Made by a program: the position numbers and the translations under genes. 39,601 nt of DNA from JAMLIA01 sp039810005 (GTDB taxonomy: Bacteria > Chloroflexota > Chloroflexia > Thermomicrobiales > CFX8), in contig JBDHWD010000022.1 of the NCBI GenBank assembly GCA_039810005.1, positions 1 through 39,601 on the forward strand, given 5' to 3'. The notes below the pieces were generated by a model. It had not been told where the DNA came from, did not search any database, and worked only from the letters and a program-made list of their open reading frames with translations. Positions 23,453-30,805 of the stretch are shown here, one piece after another. How positions within the stretch are numbered: the stretch's first letter is position 1; every line of letters begins with the position of its first letter.

Positions 23453-24203
23453 GGACGTGCGCGTCCTCGCCGTGGATGTGCAGGTGCGAGATGTCGCCGA
23501 ACGCGACTGCGATCGTCACCGGCGTCAGCGCCTCGGCAGGTGGGCCAAGCGCGACTGTCCGACGGTTCAGAACCAGCACGCGGTCGCTGACATCCCGCGC
23601 GCAATCGAGGTTGTGGGTCGCCATCACGACGCACTTGCCGTCCTCGCGCAATGAGTGGATGACCTGCTCGAACAGCGCTTCGGTTGGTGCATCGACGCCG
23701 GTGAACGGCTCATCGAGCAGGTAGATCGCCGCCGGTCGGATGAGAGCACGAGCCAGAATGACGCGTTGCTGCTGTCCGCCCGAGAGACGCCCGATCTGAG
23801 TATCGGCATGGTGGCGCATGCCAACGACATCCAGCGCCCGAAGCGCATCGTTGCTACTCTCGCGGCGGAGCGGCCGCCAGCGGCTGGTCTCGCGATACGC
23901 GCCCATCAGGACGAGATCGAGGACGCTGGCCGGCAGTGACCAATCAAGCTTGTCGCGCTGGGGGACGTAATTGATCTCCTGGCGAGGATGGCTGCCGAGT
24001 GATCGGTCGAAGGTGATTGTTCCGCGATCGGGACGCACATGACCGGCGATGATCTTCAGCAGCGTGCTCTTGCCTGCGCCGTTCGGCCCGACGAAGCTGA
24101 CGACCTCGCCGGCACGGAGCGTCAGGGACACATGATCGAGTGCCACGCGGTCATCGTAGCTCGCGGAGATATCTGTGAGCGCAACCAGGTCGCCGGTGCT
24201 CAA
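23445..24203 (-). CDS. zinc/manganese-type ABC transporter ATP-binding protein
   Basis: A 252-residue ATPase. Walker A GPNGAGKST is at 39-47, signature LSGGQQQR around 140-147, Walker B IYLLDEP at 160-166 and the switch His in ATHN. The Q-loop (INYVPQRDKLDWSLP) has the sequence typical of metal importers. The C-terminal tail HLHIHGEDAHVHV is His-rich and may bind the transported metal. It starts with TTG, overlapping the TGA of the binding-protein gene (TTGA). Confidence 0.92.
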   Translation of the reverse strand: MSTGDLVALTDISASYDDRVALDHVSLTLRAGEVVSFVGPNGAGKSTLLKIIAGHVRPDRGTITFDRSLGSHPRQEINYVPQRDKLDWSLPASVLDLVLMGAYRETSRWRPLRRESSNDALRALDVVGMRHHADTQIGRLSGGQQQRVILARALIRPAAIYLLDEPFTGVDAPTEALFEQVIHSLREDGKCVVMATHNLDCARDVSDRVLVLNRRTVALGPPAEALTPVTIAVAFGDISHLHIHGEDAHVHV

Positions 24204-25162
24204 CGTAGCGCCTCCACAATCCGCGTCGTGTCCGTCCGCATCATCCCGATGTAGGTATCAGCGCCGCTGCCGTCCGGGCCGAGCGAGTCCCCATAGAGAT
24301 CGCTGACCACTGAAACCCCGGCATTATTGGCGATCTGATTCGCCAGCGCCGGATTCAGCGCCGCCTCGGTGAAGATCGCCTTGACGCCAGACTCCTTGAT
24401 CGCGTCGATCAGCGCGGCAGTATCGCGTGCTGAAGGCTGCGACTGCGAATCAAGGCTCGGGATGATTGTGCCGATCAGCGTGAGACCGTACGCGTGAACA
24501 TAGTAGCCAAAGGCGTCATGATTCGTCACGATCTTGCGCTGATCCTCAGGGATCGTCGCAATTTGCTCCCGAATCCAGCCGTCGAGATCGTCCAGCTCGG
24601 CGAGGTAAGTATCGGCGTTGGCTTCGTAGGCAGCGCGGTTGTCGGGATCAGCAGCGATCAGCGCGTCGCGGATGTTGGCGACCATGATCTTGGCGTTGGC
24701 CACATCGAACCAGACATGCGGGTCGTTGTGGCCATGATCGTGGTTAGCCTCGTCTTCATGATCGTGCTCAGCGGCCGCCAGCGGGGTGATGCCGTCGGTG
24801 ACGATCGTTACCGGCGCATTCGTCTCGGACGCATCGATCATGTCGGATACCCAGGCATCGAGATCCAGCCCGTGCTCGATCACAACATCCGCGTTGGCGA
24901 CAAAGCGCATCTCGCGCGGCGTCGGTTCGTACGAGTGGGGGTCGGCATTCGCCGGCACGATGCTCTGCACATCGACGTGCTCGCCACCGACGTTGCGGGC
25001 CATGTCGGCGATAATCGTGGTTGTTGTCACGACGTTGAGCTTGCCGGGAGCGTTCGATTCTTCACCACCACAGGCGGCAAGCACCACGCTTCCAATAACA
25101 AGTAGAACTAGTGCCGGAATAATTCGCATTCCGATCCGCCGCATACCCCGCGCCCCGCTCAT
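24200..25162 (-). CDS. zinc/manganese-binding lipoprotein of the ABC importer (ZnuA/TroA-like)
   Basis: A 320-residue metal-binding protein of the TroA/ZnuA family. A signal peptide ends in a lipobox VVLAAC (Cys31). Metal ligands expected from the family are His76 (NADPHSYEP), His149 (DPHVWFD), His215 (TNHDAFGYY) and an Asp in SDLYGDSLG. A His/Asp-rich loop (133-147, AEHDHEDEANHDHGH) precedes the second ligand and is more typical of zinc than manganese transporters. The start is uncertain: ATG 25162 is used, but GTG 25171 or ATG 25129 are possible. The promoter is covered by a likely metalloregulator operator (25183-25203). Confidence 0.9.
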   Translation of the reverse strand: MSGARGMRRIGMRIIPALVLLVIGSVVLAACGGEESNAPGKLNVVTTTTIIADMARNVGGEHVDVQSIVPANADPHSYEPTPREMRFVANADVVIEHGLDLDAWVSDMIDASETNAPVTIVTDGITPLAAAEHDHEDEANHDHGHNDPHVWFDVANAKIMVANIRDALIAADPDNRAAYEANADTYLAELDDLDGWIREQIATIPEDQRKIVTNHDAFGYYVHAYGLTLIGTIIPSLDSQSQPSARDTAALIDAIKESGVKAIFTEAALNPALANQIANNAGVSVVSDLYGDSLGPDGSGADTYIGMMRTDTTRIVEALR

Positions 25163-25182
25163 CCGTCGCACGACTTACCCAG

Positions 25183-25203
25183 TATTGATACCGAGTCTCA
25201 ATA
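25183..25203. promoter_or_regulatory. probable metalloregulator operator upstream of the metal importer
   Basis: Half-sites TATTGA (25183-25188) and TCAATA (25198-25203) with inner AC and GT make a 21-bp interrupted palindrome TATTGA-N-AC-NNN-GT-N-TCAATA. It sits across the expected transcription start of the minus-strand promoter. Length, symmetry and place fit a Fur/Zur-like or DtxR/MntR-like repressor site; which family cannot be told from the sequence. Confidence 0.65.
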
Positions 25204-25212
25204 ACGTAGTCG

Positions 25213-25241
25213 ATGATACCGTGTCACTTGCGCTACGCCAA
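25213..25241 (-). promoter_or_regulatory. promoter of the metal-importer operon
   Basis: On the minus strand: TTGGCG (25241-25236), a 17-base spacer, and TATCAT (25218-25213). The start would fall near 25205, at the edge of the palindromic operator, the usual geometry for repression. Confidence 0.55.
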
Positions 25242-25319
25242 GAGCAATCGTGCGGAAGATCCCGCTGCCGCTGCGGATCGGGTACGATCGCGGCCAGATA
25301 GTGGGAAGAGAGTGGGCGT

Positions 25320-25571
25320 ATGCGACGTTACGGATACAGGTGTGGCTCGTGTGCCGAAGAGTTCGACATCGAGCGGCCGGTCGAAGAAGCAGGTGAGCCG
25401 ACGACCTGTCCATTCTGCGGACAGGTCGCTACGCGCATATTCCATGCGCCAAAGTTTCTTTTCAAGGGCGATCCAAGTGATAACCGGCCGGTTTGGCACA
25501 ATCACGGTGCGTTTGGCCACGCACATCCACCCCGCCGCGGGCATCACCCGCCGGGTATCGAAGACGAGTGA
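25320..25571 (+). CDS. FmdB-type small zinc-ribbon protein
   Basis: An 83-residue protein with an N-terminal zinc ribbon: MRRYGYRCGSCAEEFD and later CPFCGQVATRIFHAP, two CxxC pairs as in the FmdB/putative regulatory protein family, followed by FLFKGD. The tail is rich in His and Pro (HNHGAFGHAHPPRRGHHPP), longer and more His-rich than usual. It is divergent from the metal importer, with the shared 150-base spacer holding the operator. A role in zinc handling or regulation is inferred from context only. Confidence 0.75.
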   Translation: MRRYGYRCGSCAEEFDIERPVEEAGEPTTCPFCGQVATRIFHAPKFLFKGDPSDNRPVWHNHGAFGHAHPPRRGHHPPGIEDE

Positions 25572-25606
25572 ACCGTTCACCGTCAAATGCAGGTAGAGGA
25601 CAGTTA

Positions 25607-26023
25607 ATGGCGAAGACAGTACAGATTTCCGACGCCGTGCGGGCATTCCTGAACGAGCCGCGCTTTGCAGTGCTGGCGACGATCGGCGCAGATGGCACAC
25701 CGCAGCAATCCGTCATGTGGTACGAGCTGCAGGGCGACACGATTATGATGAATACGACCGCAAGCCGAGTGAAGAACAGCAATGTTCGGCGTGACCCGCG
25801 CGTCTCGATGTGCTTCGAGGAGGGCTACACCTACGTCGCCATCCGCGGCACGGTGACCGAGATCATCGATGACACGGAGACCGCCGAGAATGACATCATC
25901 TCTCTGGCGATCCGCTATAACCCCGGAACGTCGCCGGACGAATACGGTCATTTCCGCACCGGCGATCGTCAGACACTCCGAATCTCGATCGACAAGCTCA
26001 CATCGCACGGCCTCACGGACTAG
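25607..26023 (+). CDS. PPOX-class (pyridoxamine-phosphate-oxidase-like) F420/FMN-binding protein
   Basis: A 138-residue split-barrel flavin/deazaflavin-binding protein. FLNEPRFAVLATIGADGTPQQSVMWYELQGDTIMMNT followed by RVKNSNVRRDPRVSMCFEE is the pattern of the PPOX-class F420-dependent oxidoreductases found in Actinobacteria and Chloroflexota. The ATG at 25607 follows GAGGACA; the frame is open further upstream but overlaps the previous gene. Its last 11 bases overlap the convergent TreY gene. Whether it binds F420 or FMN cannot be decided here. Confidence 0.82.
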   Translation: MAKTVQISDAVRAFLNEPRFAVLATIGADGTPQQSVMWYELQGDTIMMNTTASRVKNSNVRRDPRVSMCFEEGYTYVAIRGTVTEIIDDTETAENDIISLAIRYNPGTSPDEYGHFRTGDRQTLRISIDKLTSHGLTD

Positions 26024-28865
26024 TACCCCCTGCCGCACCATCCAGAACGGCCAGCGGGAATGTATTCAGCAACGAGGCGAGCGGCAGTACGCCGTTCGCC
26101 TCGTGCTGTGCCCCCGTCAGCATATTGACCCAACCCGAGGGAGCATCGCTCGGAAGAAGAACGCGCGTGTCGCCCCAGACATCCGGGCCGAGCGGAGCCT
26201 GCCCGACCTCCATGCCAGTAGCACGGGCAAGCGTCGCGAAAAGGCGCGGCACAACGGTGATCGCCCAGGCGTTGCCATCGCGCCGGGCGAAGGCCACGAC
26301 GTGCCTCCGGCGAGCCCCGACCACTTCGAGCGGGATGTACTCACCGCCGACCAACAGTGCTGGGTTACTCCGGCGATAGCGTGCCAGCCTCTGCGTCACG
26401 AACAGCTTCACCGCGCCGTCGCGCCAATCGGCGAGCAGAACAGCGGGGTCCGGTGATTCGCAGCGATCGAGAAGTGCGGCGCGGCCGGCGAAGTCGACTG
26501 GGCGACGGTTGTCGGGATCGACGAGGCTGAGATCCCAGAGCTCGGTCCCCTGATAAAAGTCCGGCACTCCCGGCGCAGTCGCCTTCAGCGCCAGTTGGGC
26601 GAGTGAATTCAGCGCGCCGTACCAGGCGACCTCGCGCTGGAATGGCAGGAAGTCATCCAGGAAGGCGCGGTTGTCCGGCGCGAGCATCGCGTCGACGAAG
26701 TCGGCGACCGCCGTCTCGTACTCCGCATTCACATCGACCCAGCTCGTGTGTTGCTTCGCCTCGCGACCGGCCTTCTGCAGATACTGCTTGAGCCGGTCAG
26801 CAAACGCCGCATGATCGGCGTCCTCAAATGGCCAGGCACCGACGAGCGTCTGATACATCAAGTATTCGGTGTTGCCTTCCGGCACGAGCGTGCCATCGTC
26901 CTCGCGCAGAAAGCGTCGATTTGCCTCGCGCCAGCGATCGACACGTTCGGACCAGTCGTCGACCAGCTCCGACAGCACAGCGATGCGCGCGCGAACATCC
27001 TCGCTGCGCTTCGTGTCGTGCGTTGAGGTGGCATTCATCGTTTCCGGCCAGTCCGCGGCGCGCTTCGCAATCTCGGCATGAAAGGCGTCCGGCTCGATGC
27101 CGACGACATCCGGCTCACCGCCGACATCGTTCAGGGCGATCAAGCGGTTGTAGATGTAGAGCGCGGTGTCCTCATAGCCTTTGGCCATCACCGGACCACT
27201 GAACTGCTGGAAGCGCATGACGAACGGGATGCGCTCATCCGGCTGGCCGGCCTCGAGATAGCCAACCGGCTCCAGCAGCAGCACGCGACGGATGAAGCGC
27301 AGAGCCCGGCGCAGCTCGGGCCGATGCTGAATCGCGGTGTCGATGACCTGCTCGATCACCGGACGGTCCTCTTCGCGGACACCGACCGGGGTCGTGTAGG
27401 TGCGGTAGACCGGAAAGCGCGCAATCACCTCGGTCAGCGCCTGGCCAAGCTCGCGCTGGCCGAGATCGCGGCCGTAACGATCCGAGGCGGTCAGCCGATC
27501 GAGCCAGACGACGAGACCGCGCACGTCACCAGAGAAGAGGTCGGCCATGACTCGACGCTTCTGCTGATAGACAATCTCAGCCAGGCTGTCATCGATACCG
27601 CTGAAGCGCCGGTAGAGCGCATCCAGTTTCGGCTCGGCATCGCGGTCGACAAACAGAGCGGTGGCGAGATTGAGGAAGTCGTAGCCAGTCGTACCGGCAA
27701 CCGGCCAATCGGACGGCAGGCTCTCGCCGGCGGTGAGGATCTTCTCGACAACGACATAATAGTCGCCATCGCCGCCGCCACGTTCCGTGTGGGCAGTGCG
27801 CATCAGCGTCTGCAGTCGTTCGAGATACTCGCGCGGATCGTGCAAGCCATCAACATGATCCACGCGCAGCGCAGCAACCTGCCCGGCGTGCTCCATCTCC
27901 ACCAATCGGGCGTGGCGAGCGGTGAACACCTCGGGATCCTCAACGCGCATCGAGACGAGGTCAGCGATGTCGAAGAAGCGACGATAGTTAATTTCGGTAC
28001 TGGCTACGCGCCAGTAGGCCAGCCGGTAGGCCTGATCTGAGAGGATGCGGTCGAGCGTGTCGAAGCTTGACGGCTCGCCGATCTGGCCGTTGATGAGCGT
28101 CAGATTCTCGGCAAGGAAGTCGCGAACGACGTCACTCGCCGACGCAAGCTGCCATAGTCGGCGCTTGAGCTGGCCGGTCTCCTCGCGGCGGCGCGTGATC
28201 GCAGCCGGGTCGGTCGTGAAGCGGTCCGGCATCTCGTCGCACAGCTCGATCAACCCCTCATAAGCACGCAACGTATCGCTGTCGGCGGCGAGGCGCTCCT
28301 TGAGCAGACCGTAGCGCTGCTCCAGGACGAGGCGGTAGGTCGTAGGGTCGAGCGGCATGCGGTTGTCGTAGTAGGAGACAGTCAGGCCATCCTCCACCAG
28401 CTCGATCTGCAACTGCTGGGCTTCGAGGACGACACCATAGTGGTCGCCGAGTATCGGCAGCAGCACCTTGCGATCGAGCGGCTGGCCGCTGGCGCTCTCA
28501 TACCAGGCGATATCGAAGTAGGTGGCGTATTCCGAGCTCTGGCCGTTCTCCAGCACGCTCCACCACCAGTCGTTCGCCGGACTGGCGGCCATATGGTTCG
28601 GGACGATATCCAGCAGGATGCCGAGGCCGTGCGCCGCAACAGTGTCGGCCAGTCTGGCGAAGCCCTCCTCACCGCCAAGCTCCGGATTGATCGTCGTCGC
28701 GTCGGTGACATCATAGCCGTGCTGGCTACCGCTGCGCGCTTTCAGGATTGGCGAGAGATAGAGATGCGAAATGCCGAGCCGCTCCAGATACGGCACGAGC
28801 GCGGTCGCATCGTTGAACCCGAACGCGGGTGTGAGCTGGAGGCGGTAGGTGGCTATCGGTCGCAT
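26013..28865 (-). CDS. treY: malto-oligosyltrehalose synthase (TreY)
   Basis: A 950-residue GH13 enzyme that converts the reducing end of a malto-oligosaccharide into a trehalose unit. It starts with the diagnostic IATYRLQLTPAFGFNDATALVPYL and ISHLYLSPILKARSGSQHGYDV. GILLDIVPNHMA, ALRVDHVDGLHDPREYLERL (catalytic Asp), VVVEKILTAGESLP (catalytic Glu) and ATSTHDTKRSEDVRAR follow. The C-terminal APGVPDFYQGTELWDLSLVDPDNRRPVD is typical. It is downstream of treZ by 24 bases and works with it; the debranching partner TreX is not in the window. Confidence 0.95.
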   Translation of the reverse strand: MRPIATYRLQLTPAFGFNDATALVPYLERLGISHLYLSPILKARSGSQHGYDVTDATTINPELGGEEGFARLADTVAAHGLGILLDIVPNHMAASPANDWWWSVLENGQSSEYATYFDIAWYESASGQPLDRKVLLPILGDHYGVVLEAQQLQIELVEDGLTVSYYDNRMPLDPTTYRLVLEQRYGLLKERLAADSDTLRAYEGLIELCDEMPDRFTTDPAAITRRREETGQLKRRLWQLASASDVVRDFLAENLTLINGQIGEPSSFDTLDRILSDQAYRLAYWRVASTEINYRRFFDIADLVSMRVEDPEVFTARHARLVEMEHAGQVAALRVDHVDGLHDPREYLERLQTLMRTAHTERGGGDGDYYVVVEKILTAGESLPSDWPVAGTTGYDFLNLATALFVDRDAEPKLDALYRRFSGIDDSLAEIVYQQKRRVMADLFSGDVRGLVVWLDRLTASDRYGRDLGQRELGQALTEVIARFPVYRTYTTPVGVREEDRPVIEQVIDTAIQHRPELRRALRFIRRVLLLEPVGYLEAGQPDERIPFVMRFQQFSGPVMAKGYEDTALYIYNRLIALNDVGGEPDVVGIEPDAFHAEIAKRAADWPETMNATSTHDTKRSEDVRARIAVLSELVDDWSERVDRWREANRRFLREDDGTLVPEGNTEYLMYQTLVGAWPFEDADHAAFADRLKQYLQKAGREAKQHTSWVDVNAEYETAVADFVDAMLAPDNRAFLDDFLPFQREVAWYGALNSLAQLALKATAPGVPDFYQGTELWDLSLVDPDNRRPVDFAGRAALLDRCESPDPAVLLADWRDGAVKLFVTQRLARYRRSNPALLVGGEYIPLEVVGARRRHVVAFARRDGNAWAITVVPRLFATLARATGMEVGQAPLGPDVWGDTRVLLPSDAPSGWVNMLTGAQHEANGVLPLASLLNTFPLAVLDGAAGGTSP

Positions 28866-28889
28866 CGCGGCGGACGCATCCTCTCGTCG

Positions 28890-30710
28890 TCAGGCTGAGC
28901 CGGTGCGCGCCAGCACGACCGCCGAACGGGCCGGCAGATCGATCCGCGTGGCGTCCGGCGCAGAGAGGCGCTCCGATAAACGATCGCCGACCGTCGCCAG
29001 GATGATCTGCCAGATGCCGGGCGGCAGCGGCAATAACGGCGACTGCGACTGCTGAGCGAGGTTATAGACCATCGCGACCTCGTCGCCCTCGGCCCAGCGC
29101 CGGACGAGAAGCACGTCGCCGTCCAGCTCAGTCACTTCCTGGCGCTCCTTGTCGAGCCGCGCCAGCGCCGGGCGCTCGCGTCGCAAGCGGATCAGCGCTC
29201 GGTAGAGGTCGAGCATTTCGCGATGCTCGCCGCTCTCGCGCAGCGAGTGATCGAGCTTGGAGCGCTGGAACGTCGCCGGGTCTTGTGGATCTGGGACGTC
29301 CGGATGCCAGTCGAAGCGGCTGAACTCCTCGCGTCGCCCCTTCGACACCGCCTCGGCGAGATCGTGGTCGGTGTGGCTGGTGAAGAACTGAAACGGCGCA
29401 GTCTCGGCGTATTCCTCGCCCATGAATATCAGAGGCAGATACGGAGAGAACAGATAGACGACAGCGGCGAGGCGCGCAGAATTTCTATCGACGAGCGTCG
29501 AGAGACGTTCACCGGTGGCACGGTTGCCAACCTGGTCGTGGTTCTGAGAGCAGACGACGAACTGTCGCGCGCTGGCCTGATCCGGCGAGTTCCCGTAGGT
29601 CCGCTGCCGATACTCGGAGTAGATCCCATCGAAAACAAATGCCTGTCGAATGGCCTTGGCGAGCTGCGCGGCGCTGCCGAACTGTTCGTAGTAGCCGACG
29701 CGCTCACCGGTGAGCAGGGCGTGGAGCGCGTGATGAAAATCATCGGCCCACTGAGCGTCGAGTCCGTGGCCGTTGCGCTCGGCCGGCACGACATAACGCA
29801 CGTCATTGACGTCCGACTCGGCGATCGTCCAGATCTGTCTGCCCTGCCGCGCCGACTCGTCGCGGACGGCGGTGCTGAGCTGGCGCAGGAAGTGGATAGC
29901 CGACTCGTCGATGATGCGATCCGTCGCGTCGAGCCGGAAGCCATCGACGTGGTACTCGCGAGTCCAGTAAAGCGCGTTCTCGATGAAGAAGCGTCGCACC
30001 TCGTCGCTACCTGGCCCGTCGACATTGACGGCATCGCCCCACGGGGTGTGATAGCGGCTGGTGAAGTAGTTGCCGTACTTGCCAGTGTAGTTCCCTTCCG
30101 GGCCCAGATGGTTGTAGACAACATCCAGCAACACGGCGAGGCCGTGCGCGTGGCAAGCATCGACGAGCCGCCGCAGACCCTCTGGTCCGCCATACGCGCT
30201 ATGCGGCGCGAAGAGATCGACCCCATCGTAGCCCCAGTTGCGCTCGCCGGGAAACTGGGCGACCGGCAGCAGCTCGACTGCCGTCACCCCCAGGTCACGC
30301 AGATAAGGCAGAAACGGGATCACGCCGTCGAACGTCCCTTCCGGCGAGAACGTCCCAACGTGCAGCTCATAGATAATGAGGTCTTCCTGCGGAATCCCGC
30401 GCCAACCGTCATCGGTCCAGTCGAACGTCGGGTCAACGACGGCGGACGAAGCGTGGACCCCTTCGGGCTGCCAGCGCGATGCCGGATCGGGCCACTCGTC
30501 ATCACCGTCGAGGCGATAGGTATAGCGATCGCCGTGGTTGACATCATCGACGACGACGCTGAAGTACCCGTGCTCGCGCGGTTCCAGCGCGATATAGCGA
30601 CAACGATCGCCGAGAAGGTGCACCTCAACGGTGCGAACCTTCGGTGCCCAGACAGTAAAACGGACCTGACCTGCACCGAGCCAGATTGCGCCCAGCTCCA
30701 GCTCCGGCAT
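28890..30710 (-). CDS. treZ: malto-oligosyltrehalose trehalohydrolase (TreZ)
   Basis: A 606-residue GH13 enzyme that releases trehalose from maltooligosyltrehalose. An N-terminal beta-sandwich (VRFTVWAPKVRTVEVHLLGD) leads to the barrel with YELHVGTFSPEGTFDGV, WGYDGVDLFAPHSAYGGP, VVYNHLGPEGNYTGKYGNYFT, GFRLDATDRI (nucleophile Asp261), IWTIAESD (Glu298) and SQNHDQVGNRA. The ATG at 30710 is used because GGGGGA lies a few bases upstream; the ATG at 30743 lacks a ribosome site. It lies between glgB and treY on the same strand. Confidence 0.95.
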   Translation of the reverse strand: MPELELGAIWLGAGQVRFTVWAPKVRTVEVHLLGDRCRYIALEPREHGYFSVVVDDVNHGDRYTYRLDGDDEWPDPASRWQPEGVHASSAVVDPTFDWTDDGWRGIPQEDLIIYELHVGTFSPEGTFDGVIPFLPYLRDLGVTAVELLPVAQFPGERNWGYDGVDLFAPHSAYGGPEGLRRLVDACHAHGLAVLLDVVYNHLGPEGNYTGKYGNYFTSRYHTPWGDAVNVDGPGSDEVRRFFIENALYWTREYHVDGFRLDATDRIIDESAIHFLRQLSTAVRDESARQGRQIWTIAESDVNDVRYVVPAERNGHGLDAQWADDFHHALHALLTGERVGYYEQFGSAAQLAKAIRQAFVFDGIYSEYRQRTYGNSPDQASARQFVVCSQNHDQVGNRATGERLSTLVDRNSARLAAVVYLFSPYLPLIFMGEEYAETAPFQFFTSHTDHDLAEAVSKGRREEFSRFDWHPDVPDPQDPATFQRSKLDHSLRESGEHREMLDLYRALIRLRRERPALARLDKERQEVTELDGDVLLVRRWAEGDEVAMVYNLAQQSQSPLLPLPPGIWQIILATVGDRLSERLSAPDATRIDLPARSAVVLARTGSA

Positions 30711-30762
30711 CTTTCCCCCAAGCGACTGTGGCAAAGCCTTCATTCAGTGGGCATAACGCATG

Positions 30763-30801
30763 GCGCGTGCCGTGTCCCGAAAAGCAGCACACGGCACGCG
30801 C
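30763..30801 (-). other. perfect 13-bp hairpin between glgB and treZ
   Basis: GCGCGTGCCGTGT (30763-30775) pairs exactly with ACACGGCACGCGC (30789-30801) around a 13-base loop. It begins five bases after the glgB stop. No T-run follows, so it is not a classic terminator. It could block exonucleases, act as a partial stop or be processed to lower treZY expression relative to glgB. Confidence 0.6.
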
Positions 30802-30805
30802 TGGA

